A DNA stretch of 47,525 nt from a bacterium (GTDB lineage: Bacteria; Armatimonadota; UBA5829), in assembly GCA_021373255.1 (NCBI GenBank), contig JAJFTD010000015.1, positions 1-47,525 on the forward strand, written 5' to 3'. A program made the position numbers and the translations under genes. Below the pieces are notes generated by a model. It was not told the origin of the DNA, searched no databases, and saw nothing but the letters and a program-made list of their open reading frames with translations. Below, in pieces: positions 25,357 through 32,449 of the stretch (its first letter is position 1; each line of letters begins with the position of its first letter).

Positions 25357-26504
25357 TATTTTTCAGACACCGGCGACCATATCGCATCGAAGCTGCCGCC
25401 GTCCTTGGTAAGCTGCTTGAGCTGGCCGTCGGCAGGGTCCACTACGACGATATCACGCTTGCCATCGTGGAGCATGGTTGCCATTACCTGGTCACCGCTG
25501 GGTGAATAACATGGGTTCTCAAACAAGCCCTTGGCGATCGGCATTCCCTGTCCCGATTGCAGATCAACTTTCAATAATACGTTCGGGTTCTTTTTGTCTT
25601 TGGACTTCACCGGCACCACAAGCATGGTCGCATCAGGTGACAAACACGGCCTGCCGAACTCCTGCCGCTCGACGGTAGCGAGAGTTCCTTGCCGCTTATT
25701 TTCATCATCGATAATAAACAGAGCACTCTTCTTGCCCATCATGAGCGATGCGCACATCACGCGTTTTGCTGCAGCCCAGGAATATCCGATCACTCTATCC
25801 ACCGGTAAGTCGCTGCGCGGTGGTGCCTGACCGGCTCCGTGCTCGCCCTCGGATTCACTATCATGCTTGGGGATATAAGCCAGAATTTCGTGATTCTCGT
25901 GATCCCTGGTAACACCGGATACACCCTGGCCATCTGGAGACCACGCATATGAGAAATACGCAGGTATATCACGGCTCTCAGCCGTGCTGGACATCGCGGA
26001 GTGGATCTCATGCTCGGTGGGCAGCACGGGGCTGGGGTTGTCGCCATTGAGGTCAGCGACATACAGCTTGCCACTGGCGATGAACGACAGTCTTTTACCA
26101 TCAGGAGTGTAGCAGGGCTGCTTTTTCGGCCCTGTGGCGCTGGTGAGCTGCTCAGGGTTGCCACCAGCCGCGCCTATGGAGAGCACCTGCTCCTGGCCCC
26201 TAAACTTTCCGATATATGCGATGTGATTTCCGCTAAGTGAAATAGATGGCACCGAATCCACATCAGCGTGCTGAGTAAGCTGTTTTTGGTTCGAGCCATC
26301 GAGGTCCATCAAATAAATTTCATTTGATCCCGAGCGGTCCGATACGAATATGATCTTGTCGAGCACCTTGGGTCCCGAGAATAGAGTGATATTGAACCAC
26401 TGCTCCAGCTTGCCCGTGCTCGCCGCAAGCACGCCGCCAAGAATCAAGATTATTAGTGAAAGCATTACAATGCCCCGGAGTTCCGGGTTTTTGAAGAGTC
26501 TCAT
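25356..26504 (-). CDS. Membrane-anchored TolB/PD40-like beta-propeller protein
   Basis: This 382-residue protein starts with a short basic segment and one hydrophobic helix (residues 13-30, IVMLSLIILILGGVLAA). About six PD40/TolB-like repeats follow. Visible repeat cores include IIFVSDRSGSNEIYLMDLDG (with KQLT), ISLSGNHIAYIGKF, YTPDGKRLSFIASG, YAWSPDGQGVSGV, LSPDATMLVVPV and YSPSGDQVMATML. It should form a propeller in the periplasm or outside, binding proteins or peptides. ATG 26504 overlaps the D-aminoacylase stop by ATGA. The propeller and the deacylase may cooperate in handling cell-wall or exogenous peptides; this is inferred from coupling only. Confidence 0.85.
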   Translation of the reverse strand: MRLFKNPELRGIVMLSLIILILGGVLAASTGKLEQWFNITLFSGPKVLDKIIFVSDRSGSNEIYLMDLDGSNQKQLTQHADVDSVPSISLSGNHIAYIGKFRGQEQVLSIGAAGGNPEQLTSATGPKKQPCYTPDGKRLSFIASGKLYVADLNGDNPSPVLPTEHEIHSAMSSTAESRDIPAYFSYAWSPDGQGVSGVTRDHENHEILAYIPKHDSESEGEHGAGQAPPRSDLPVDRVIGYSWAAAKRVMCASLMMGKKSALFIIDDENKRQGTLATVERQEFGRPCLSPDATMLVVPVKSKDKKNPNVLLKVDLQSGQGMPIAKGLFENPCYSPSGDQVMATMLHDGKRDIVVVDPADGQLKQLTKDGGSFDAIWSPVSEK

Positions 26505-28114
26505 AAAGCTGACCTGTTATACCTCCGTCGCAGTACGACGCCGGGAAGTTGATCAGTGAGTTCACCATCATCAACCACCGGTCTGCCGTTCACGAAAACA
26601 AAATCTATGCCCCTTGCTATTTGATGCGGATTCTCATACGTGGCAGCATCGATGACCTTATCCTGATCAAACACCACCATATCCGCCCAGTTTCCAACCT
26701 TGAGCAGCCCCCGATCCGTCAGGCCAAGTTTCCTGGCGGGCATTGAGGTCATCTTGCGAATAGCAGCCTCAAGTGGGATCACATTCTGCTCTCTAACATA
26801 GCGCCCCAGCACTCTGGGATACGCGCCAAACGCTCGTGGGTGCGGCTTGCCCCCCGAAAGCTCGCCCAATGTGCTGCGTGACGATGCATCCGTGCCGAAC
26901 ATAGCGGCATCGCTTCGCATCACCGCCCTCACGTCGTCTTCACACTGGGTGAACTGCACCATCGACACCGCCAGCCGCTCCTCGCTCAACAGGTCCAGAA
27001 CAACCTCTTCCGGCTCTGCATGCCGCTCGCGGGCAATATCTTCAAGGCTCTTGCCCTCGCAGTCACGGCTAGTACGTCGACCAACACTGCTTATTAATAC
27101 GTTAGCCCAGCCACCATCGTTAGCAAGCCAACCGCCATCACGACTGATTTCCTTAAGATAACCCAGCAGCCCCTCACGGTTCACCCGAATCCTATGCAGC
27201 AACGCATCATCGCCACCATCGTGTGCCCACGTCGGCAGCAGGACCGAGAGCGATGTCGCCGAGGCGATATATGGATACTGATCAACGCTGATATCCATGC
27301 CAATATCTCTGCATTCGCGCACCATCGCAAGGGTCATCTTCACCCTGCCCCAGTTGCTCGCTCCGCAGGCCTTGTGGTGAGATATCTGCACACCGGCACC
27401 GCTCAACCGGCCAATGGATATCGCTTCCTCAACAGCATCCACCAGATCATCATGCTCATTCCTAACGTGGCTGGCGTAAATGCCGCCGTAGTCAGCCACC
27501 GCACGCGCAAGCTCCACAAGTTCAGCCGTGTTTGCATAACAGCTCGGCGGGTATATCAGCCCACTGGATATCCCGAACGCACCCTGCTCCATAGCCTGGC
27601 GCGTTAATGTTTTCATTTCATCGAGTTCACGCGGGGAGGCTTCCCTGTTGGCAAGACCGACCACAGCCGCGCGCAGGTTGGAGTGTCCCACTAACGTAGC
27701 AAAATTGATACCGATCCTGCGGCATTCCAACGCGGAAAGCATCTCGTCCAGCGTCTGCCAATCGTCTTCTATGTCGTGCTTGCGCCGCCAGCTTTCCTGT
27801 TCCGCCCGACCAGCCTCATCCAGACACGGGGCGGGCGAAAATCCACAATTACCGCACACCTCGGTAGTAATCCCCTGCGTGACCTTGCTCTCAGCCCTGG
27901 GGTCGATGAACAGCGCCGTATCAGTGTGCGAATGGATATCAATAAATCCTGGCGCAATCACCCGGCCTCCGGCATCGATAACACGCACAGCATCGCCATC
28001 GACCCGGCCAATTGCCGCAATCCTGCCATTATCGACAGCGACATCCGCGCCGTAAGCCGGTCCCCCGGAGCCATCGAGCACCGTCGCATTCCTGATGAGG
28101 AGATCAAATGTCAT
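26501..28114 (-). CDS. D-aminoacylase / N-acyl-D-amino-acid deacylase (amidohydrolase)
   Basis: This 537-residue metal-dependent hydrolase should remove acyl groups from N-acyl-D-amino acids. The start MTFDLLIRNATVLDGSG is typical. The first metal-binding pair is H61-x-H63 in GFIDIHSHTDTALF. TTEVCGNCGFSPAP contains the metal-bridging Cys region. YASHVRNEHDDLVDAVEE and QISHHKACG supply further His ligands, and MFGTDASS carries the catalytic Asp. The C-terminus (NWADMVVFD) closes the small beta sandwich. ATG 28114 is preferred over an in-frame GTG at 28138 because the family motif starts there, though its ribosome site is weak. It heads an operon with the propeller and methylase genes. Confidence 0.92.
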   Translation of the reverse strand: MTFDLLIRNATVLDGSGGPAYGADVAVDNGRIAAIGRVDGDAVRVIDAGGRVIAPGFIDIHSHTDTALFIDPRAESKVTQGITTEVCGNCGFSPAPCLDEAGRAEQESWRRKHDIEDDWQTLDEMLSALECRRIGINFATLVGHSNLRAAVVGLANREASPRELDEMKTLTRQAMEQGAFGISSGLIYPPSCYANTAELVELARAVADYGGIYASHVRNEHDDLVDAVEEAISIGRLSGAGVQISHHKACGASNWGRVKMTLAMVRECRDIGMDISVDQYPYIASATSLSVLLPTWAHDGGDDALLHRIRVNREGLLGYLKEISRDGGWLANDGGWANVLISSVGRRTSRDCEGKSLEDIARERHAEPEEVVLDLLSEERLAVSMVQFTQCEDDVRAVMRSDAAMFGTDASSRSTLGELSGGKPHPRAFGAYPRVLGRYVREQNVIPLEAAIRKMTSMPARKLGLTDRGLLKVGNWADMVVFDQDKVIDAATYENPHQIARGIDFVFVNGRPVVDDGELTDQLPGVVLRRRYNRSAL

Positions 28115-28189
28115 ATCACTACCGCGTATAGCTTCCACAGAGCGTGAGACAAATCCTTTTACATCCGATACTCAACCCGATTGCCTGCC

Positions 28190-28218
28190 TTGCCAGCAGC
28201 GCTGGCCTCTGGTATACT
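28190..28218 (+). promoter_or_regulatory. Sigma70-type promoter for rex
   Basis: TTGCCA (28190-28195) and TATACT (28213-28218), each 5/6 to consensus, are spaced by exactly 17 bases. Transcription would start near 28225, about 60 bases before the rex ATG. Confidence 0.7.
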
Positions 28219-28234
28219 GCAGGTAACACTGCTG

Positions 28235-28260
28235 GTTTCGGGATAAGGGTATCCCGAAAC
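28235..28260 (+). promoter_or_regulatory. Perfect inverted repeat in the rex leader (operator or hairpin)
   Basis: GTTTCGGGATA (28235-28245) and TATCCCGAAAC (28250-28260) form a perfect 11 bp inverted repeat with an AGGG centre. It begins about ten bases after the predicted transcription start. It could be an operator or an RNA hairpin. It lacks the usual Rex-box TTGTGA...TCACAA core, so classical Rex autoregulation is not supported by the motif. Confidence 0.6.
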
Positions 28261-28285
28261 AACCTCTATTACTAAGGAAAATAAA

Positions 28286-28918
28286 ATGTCCCACGGCACA
28301 AAAGTGCCGATGCCCACCCTGGAGCGGCTCGCCACTTACCTGACAGTCCTTACGGACCTCAAAATGCGAAATGTGGAAACTATCTCCTCCGCTGATATCG
28401 AGACGCGGACGGGAGTGAATGCCGCACAGTTCCGCAAAGACCTCTCATACTTCGGTGAGTTCGGCAAGCCGGGTATAGGTTATGACGTCCAGGAACTCCA
28501 TTCCCGCATCAGCAAAATTCTAAATCTTGAAAACAGGCAGCCGGTGCTCTTGATGGGTGCAGGAAACCTGGGCTCAGCACTGGCTGGATACCAACCCCTG
28601 CGAGCCGAAAACTTCCAGATAGTCGCCGCGTTCGACAACAACCCCGCCAAAATCGGCACCCAACTCTGGGACCTCACAATCAAAGACATCGCCACGATAG
28701 AGGAAGAAAACAAATTGCTCGGAGCACGAATGGGCATCATAGCAGTACCCGCAGCCGCAGCTCAAGACGCCGCTGATAGGCTGGTAAAAGCGAAAGTAGT
28801 AACTATCCTCAACTTCGCCCCCGTGCTGTTAAAGCTCCCCCCAACCGTTACTGTCCGCAACGTAGACTTCGTGCAGGAACTGGCTGTGCTGGCGTTTCAT
28901 CTGCCAGATAGTGGCTAA
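28286..28918 (+). CDS. rex: Redox-sensing transcriptional repressor Rex
   Basis: This 210-residue regulator senses the NADH/NAD+ ratio and releases DNA when NADH binds. The N-terminal winged helix (residues 1-80) holds TLERLATYLTVLTDL, the SSADIETRTGVNAAQFRKDL recognition region and SYFGEFGKPGIGY. The Rossmann fold starts with LLMGAGNLGSALAGY (about residues 91-105) and includes FDNNPAKIG. The C-terminus ends with the swapped helix (VDFVQELAVLAFHL). An AAGGA ribosome site precedes ATG 28286. It has its own promoter and a leader palindrome. The RAYT/REP element begins 11 bases after its stop. Targets usually include fermentation and respiration genes; none adjoins it except possibly the 2-hydroxyacid dehydrogenase further right. 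Confidence 0.96.
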   Translation: MSHGTKVPMPTLERLATYLTVLTDLKMRNVETISSADIETRTGVNAAQFRKDLSYFGEFGKPGIGYDVQELHSRISKILNLENRQPVLLMGAGNLGSALAGYQPLRAENFQIVAAFDNNPAKIGTQLWDLTIKDIATIEEENKLLGARMGIIAVPAAAAQDAADRLVKAKVVTILNFAPVLLKLPPTVTVRNVDFVQELAVLAFHLPDSG

Positions 28919-28928
28919 CGCGTGCCAA

Positions 28929-28959
28929 GTTGCTTCGGTCCGCGAAGCTGCCGAAGCCG
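28929..28959 (+). repeat. REP unit, left end of the RAYT element
   Basis: GTTG is followed at once by CTTCG-GTCCG-CGAAG, a perfect 5 bp hairpin (extendable by flanking GC pairs), then CTGCCGAAGCCG. A 5' tetranucleotide plus hairpin is the usual recognition layout of RAYT enzymes. Confidence 0.8.
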
Positions 28960-28983
28960 GTCCCGCAGGGGCCGCCATACAAC

Positions 28984-29466
28984 CTACCGAATGAAAATCT
29001 GCCCCCAGTCATCACAGACAAACTGCGCGTCATGATGTCCCAACACAAGTTGCCGAAAACTTGAATGCGGCCAGTCTTCAGGATTAACTACTAGCCCTTT
29101 GCGTAAGGGATTTCTGTGTAAGTAGTCTACTTTTATTCTGAGAAGAGATTCAGAGCGGACAGGCAGCACCCGTGGTCTTTCTTTCCAAAGACCACCTCCA
29201 ACTTTGATACGCGGCGCAACTTTTGAGAGAGTTCTTCGCTGGAATTTGGCAATCTGATCGCCATATTCAGACCACAGCATTATGTGGTAGTGATTCGGCA
29301 TTATCACGTATGCCAACACCTTCACCCCAATAGCATCACGTGCGGCATTCCACTCCTCGTATAGAACCGTTACAGCTTCGCCCTGCAGAAGCGGCTGCCA
29401 ATCCGATATGGTAGATGTACAGAAGTGCGCATATCCGTCTTCGTAATGGTTGTGCCATCTTGACAT
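28984..29466 (-). CDS. REP-associated tyrosine transposase (RAYT, Y1/IS200-like)
   Basis: This 160-residue single-strand transposase belongs to the HUH Y1 class. The metal-binding HUH motif is H59-Y-H61 in YVIMPNHYHIMLW, the form typical of REP-associated members. The nucleophilic tyrosine is most likely Y115 in IKVDYLHRNPLRKGLV. The C-terminus (PHSSFRQL...) follows the family pattern. It cleaves and joins single-stranded DNA at REP hairpins. The gene ends 25 bases from one REP, starts about 90 bases from an inverted REP, and matching REPs are scattered through the window. The reading frame and both motifs look intact, so the enzyme may be active. A weak GAGG ribosome site precedes ATG 29466. 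Confidence 0.9.
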   Translation of the reverse strand: MSRWHNHYEDGYAHFCTSTISDWQPLLQGEAVTVLYEEWNAARDAIGVKVLAYVIMPNHYHIMLWSEYGDQIAKFQRRTLSKVAPRIKVGGGLWKERPRVLPVRSESLLRIKVDYLHRNPLRKGLVVNPEDWPHSSFRQLVLGHHDAQFVCDDWGQIFIR

Positions 29467-29557
29467 GACAGTATAACCTCGGCAGGTGGTTAGGGGCCAA
29501 TCTGCTTCACATGTTGTGTGCTATTTGTTGCTGGCTCCATTCACGTTGTGCGTCCGG

Positions 29558-29588
29558 CGGCTTCGGCAGCTTCGCGGTCCGAAGCAAC
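29558..29588 (-). repeat. REP unit, right end of the RAYT element
   Basis: This is the inverted partner of 28929-28959, differing at one base in the hairpin loop. Its 3' extension (GCCGGACGCACAAC on the minus strand) is shared with the solo REP at 1969-1999. Confidence 0.8.
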
Positions 29589-29642
29589 TTACGTGATCTC
29601 ATTTTGAGCTGTTATAGGAATCATAATAACTCGACCCGCCGC

Positions 29643-30617
29643 TCAGTAACCTCGCTCCTTGTCGTACACATTGATCATCTCTTCACCGCTCACAAATGCG
29701 TCAAGGTTGCGTTTGAATATCTCGGCGGCACGTTCGCTGTAGCGGGCGCTGGAGCCGGCGGTGTGGGGGGTTATTATGGTGTGGGGGAGGTCATAGATTG
29801 GGCTGTCGGGCGGGAGTGGCTCGGTTGGGAAAACATCTAGAGCGGCGCCGTTGAGTTTGCCGCTTCGAAGGGCGTCACCTAGGGCATCGTGGTCTACCAT
29901 TACACCACGAGCCACATTTATCAGGTATGAGCCATCTTTCATCAGGGCGATCTCTTCGCGACCGATGAGAGCGCGGGTAACGGAGGTCAGAGGGACCACC
30001 AGCACTAGAAAGTCTGAGACCGGCAGGATTTTGTGGAGTTGATCGGGCGTGAACAGTTCGTCCACGTTGGGAATTGGTGAGTCTACTGTGCGTTTGGTCC
30101 CGACAACGCGCATATCGAATGCCTTGGCCAACCTGGCGATGTTGCTTCCGATCTTGCCGAGGCCGATTATACCGATGGTTTTGCCCGAAAGCTCGCTGCT
30201 GGTAGCGGCGAGTTCCGCGCGGTTGTAGCTGTGCTCGGCTTGCAGCATGGCGGCAGCATCGAGCCTGCGGGCAAGCGCAAGCATAATCGCGAGAACGTGC
30301 TCAGCAACCGGCACCGTGTGAATGCCGCTCATCGTGGTAACGATCACGTCGCTATGCAGGAGTTCCGGAAAGACAGTGTGGTCAATCCCCGAACTGCCGA
30401 ATTGAATCCACTTCAGGTTTCGAGCCTCGGCGAAGACCTCCGGCGTGATTCCCCAGCCGATCATCGCATCAGCATCGACTATCTCGCGCTTGATGGAGTC
30501 CAGGTCCTCACAGACTACAAAATCATGGTCTTTGAGGTAGGCCTGCAGCCGGTTTATGTAGTCATCAACTATATCACGCGATTCCAGGTGATATGCAATC
30601 CACACAACAAACTTCAC
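29643..30617 (-). CDS. D-isomer-specific 2-hydroxyacid dehydrogenase
   Basis: This protein of about 324 residues is a NAD(P)-dependent reductase of 2-keto acids. The nucleotide-binding motif is GIIGLGKIGSNIARLAKAF (about residue 140). The catalytic residues are visible: Arg in LINVARGVMVD, Glu in DVFPTEPLPPDSPIY, and His in HTIITPHTAG. The substrate (lactate, glycerate, phosphoglycerate or a sugar acid) cannot be set by motif. No C-terminal ACT domain is present, so it is not a full-length SerA. GTG 30617 is preferred: it overlaps the upstream stop as GTGA and has a GGGGACGAG site. It is coupled to the PtsI-like gene, which hints at a joint role in phosphoenolpyruvate or keto-acid metabolism. 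Confidence 0.92.
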   Translation of the reverse strand: MKFVVWIAYHLESRDIVDDYINRLQAYLKDHDFVVCEDLDSIKREIVDADAMIGWGITPEVFAEARNLKWIQFGSSGIDHTVFPELLHSDVIVTTMSGIHTVPVAEHVLAIMLALARRLDAAAMLQAEHSYNRAELAATSSELSGKTIGIIGLGKIGSNIARLAKAFDMRVVGTKRTVDSPIPNVDELFTPDQLHKILPVSDFLVLVVPLTSVTRALIGREEIALMKDGSYLINVARGVMVDHDALGDALRSGKLNGAALDVFPTEPLPPDSPIYDLPHTIITPHTAGSSARYSERAAEIFKRNLDAFVSGEEMINVYDKERGY

Positions 30618-31714
30618 TGCTCGTCCCCAATGCACCTGATAGCATATTTAGCAAAGCTGACCTTGTCCGGCAAAACGGCGATACTTCGCGCGCCTGCCCT
30701 TACAAGCAGTTCCAACGAGTCTACGTGCTTGCCGATCAGCAGCAGGACATCCTCGGGCTCCCTCCCACGAAGCCATGCACCGGCCCGCTCCTGTAGTTCG
30801 TCGTTATCGACTTGCCTTACCAACTCGGATCTACGCAGATCAAGCGTGAGGCAGCGGGTGGTAGTAAGGACGGGCGCATCACGCTCGACACCCCGGGCAA
30901 TAGTACCGATATCCACATTGGCAGCTTCGGCGTCCTGCTCGATATCAGCCAGAATGGGATCAATCGATGCGAACAGATTCTCAAACTGCGTCATTGGGAA
31001 CAGTACCGTAACCTGCCCCGGCCCCGAGTAACGTGCGGCAGCCTTGAGCAACTCACCACACGGGAAGTCCACGGCAAAGGCAAGCGGCTTGCCCGGCGCA
31101 GCTCGCATAATTGCCTTGTAGTAGTTGCTGTCTTCACTGCCGCCACGAAGGTCCATGAGCAGCCCGTCGGCACCCTCGGAGAGTGCCTGGTCTACCTCGC
31201 CTTCGTTGGCAATATATGCATATACGCACACCATCTCGCCAGCCTGTGTCCTTGCGGGTATGTGTTCGGATGATATAAATATCTTGCTGACGGACTCGCG
31301 CTGTGTCTCTATCTGCTGATAATGCATAATAGTCTGCGGGTCCGGATCTATATGCACTGTGCCGCTGTTGCCGTCGATGATCACAATATCACCGTTAGAT
31401 ACCGAGTCCAGAAGGTTCTCAGCGCCGAGCACGCATGGAACATCCGGGTTGATCCCCGGAATATCCACATCCGCCTGCGCAGCGATACCTATAGTTGACA
31501 CCCCCGGAATACGCAGCGACACACCCATTACCATGTTATCGCAGATCACCACTGCCTCGGGATAGTCCTCCGGCCTCAACCCCTGTTTGAGCGCGTGTAG
31601 ACCCTCTTCCAGAAGGTGCGGCGATACACCATTGATGCCGTTCTGAGTGTCAATAACAGCCGCCACCGCAATGGCGACCCCTTCTTTTCTTGCTTTACCT
31701 CGAATCGTTACCAT
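30614..31714 (-). CDS. Degenerate PEP-utilising enzyme (PtsI-like), catalytic His apparently missing
   Basis: This 366-residue protein resembles the second half of enzyme I of the PTS: a swivelling-domain end (VPCVLGAENLLDSVSNGDIVIIDGNSGTVHIDPDP, about residues 90-125) followed by a TIM-barrel-like region (ADGLLMDLRGGSED, FPMTQFENLFASIDPI, then GARSIAVLPDKVSFAKYAIR). The usual GG-x-x-SH-x-A-I phosphohistidine motif is not seen; the aligned stretch reads VSTIGIAAQADVDIPG. The MLPM and NLGS active-site segments also look altered. It is shorter than PtsI (about 570 residues). It is therefore probably a regulatory or repurposed paralogue. It overlaps the dehydrogenase gene by 4 nt. Assignment rests on partial sequence resemblance. 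Confidence 0.65.
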   Translation of the reverse strand: MVTIRGKARKEGVAIAVAAVIDTQNGINGVSPHLLEEGLHALKQGLRPEDYPEAVVICDNMVMGVSLRIPGVSTIGIAAQADVDIPGINPDVPCVLGAENLLDSVSNGDIVIIDGNSGTVHIDPDPQTIMHYQQIETQRESVSKIFISSEHIPARTQAGEMVCVYAYIANEGEVDQALSEGADGLLMDLRGGSEDSNYYKAIMRAAPGKPLAFAVDFPCGELLKAAARYSGPGQVTVLFPMTQFENLFASIDPILADIEQDAEAANVDIGTIARGVERDAPVLTTTRCLTLDLRRSELVRQVDNDELQERAGAWLRGREPEDVLLLIGKHVDSLELLVRAGARSIAVLPDKVSFAKYAIRCIGDEQ

Positions 31715-31764
31715 AAGACGAGTAGACCTAATGCCAGAAATAGTGTTATAACTAACTTACTCAT

Positions 31765-32217
31765 CTACTCTTCGGTTTCCTCGTCAGGTATGAATTTGTC
31801 GGGCATAACCTCTACCGGAATTTCATCACTGGTATCGTCCGGATCGACCTCACCTATGTCGTGTAACTGCGCCTCACGCACCTCGTCCATGTCATCCATG
31901 GCGCGGGTGTCTGTAGCTTCGTTGTAGCCATGTTCATAGTCTGTTGGCTGGAAGTCCTGATCCTCCCAATCCCAGGCCTGTTCGGAGTTTTCCTTGTGTG
32001 GAGTATCCATAAGCTCCACATCTTCAGCTCGCTTTTTATGCTTGGGATGTGGGAATGTGAGGGCATCATCTACATCTATGTCCTCTGGTATCTCTATGTC
32101 ATGCTCGAATGAATCTATATCATCAGCGATATGCGAAGTGTGCTCGCTGTGTGCATCGATTATATCTTCAAGGTTCTCGATATCGTCACTGTCCTTGCGC
32201 AGTCTGTCTTCTTTCAT
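31765..32217 (-). CDS. Highly acidic, probably disordered protein (hypothetical)
   Basis: This 150-residue protein is not recognised. More than a third of its residues are Asp or Glu, with few hydrophobics and no signal peptide, membrane helix or Cys, so it is probably intrinsically disordered. Clusters such as DDIDSFEHDIEIPEDIDVDD and EEQAWDWEDQD-like blocks alternate with a basic patch (HPKHKKRAED). An AGGAG site about 10 nt before ATG 32217 supports it as real. It lies 50 bases upstream of the PtsI-like gene on the same strand and may share a transcript. A role as a charge-based chaperone, DNA mimic or metal buffer is conceivable, but nothing proves one. Confidence 0.65.
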   Translation of the reverse strand: MKEDRLRKDSDDIENLEDIIDAHSEHTSHIADDIDSFEHDIEIPEDIDVDDALTFPHPKHKKRAEDVELMDTPHKENSEQAWDWEDQDFQPTDYEHGYNEATDTRAMDDMDEVREAQLHDIGEVDPDDTSDEIPVEVMPDKFIPDEETEE

Positions 32218-32370
32218 TGTAAATAACTCCTATAAATTCGGACTTTATGTCCTCTACAATAAGATTACCCGCGTGCGCAGGACGTTGAAACGACGCCGAA
32301 CATGGGTAACTGAACAGCAAGACGCATGACACAAGACCCACAACCCATGACGCTAATATAAATATATGAC

Positions 32371-32399
32371 TTGACAGCATTGCACTCAAGAAGTATACT
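32371..32399 (+). promoter_or_regulatory. Sigma70-type promoter for clpB
   Basis: TTGACA (32371-32376) and TATACT (32394-32399) are spaced by exactly 17 bases. Transcription should begin near 32406. The short leader contains a perfect 6 bp hairpin (GTGCCG/CGGCAC at 32420-32435) immediately before the ribosome site. Confidence 0.75.
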
Positions 32400-32449
32400 G
32401 TGGTTGATATAAAGTCAAAGTGCCGGCAGCGGCACGAGGAGTAGGTATT

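Larger units (their letters stand above)
28929..29588. mobile_element. RAYT/REP element: single-gene unit with inverted REP termini
   Basis: A REP unit in plus orientation (28929-28959) and one in minus orientation (29558-29588) match at 30 of 31 positions and bracket a single IS200-like tyrosine transposase gene on the minus strand. The unit is 660 bp and starts 11 bases after the rex stop. The design fits a REP-associated tyrosine transposase locus, in which the enzyme recognises and spreads the REPs. Confidence 0.8.

Noticed and set aside
32377-32395. GCACTC near the clpB promoter as a CIRCE half-site
   Set aside because: Only one half is present; the inverted GAGTGC partner at the required spacing is missing.
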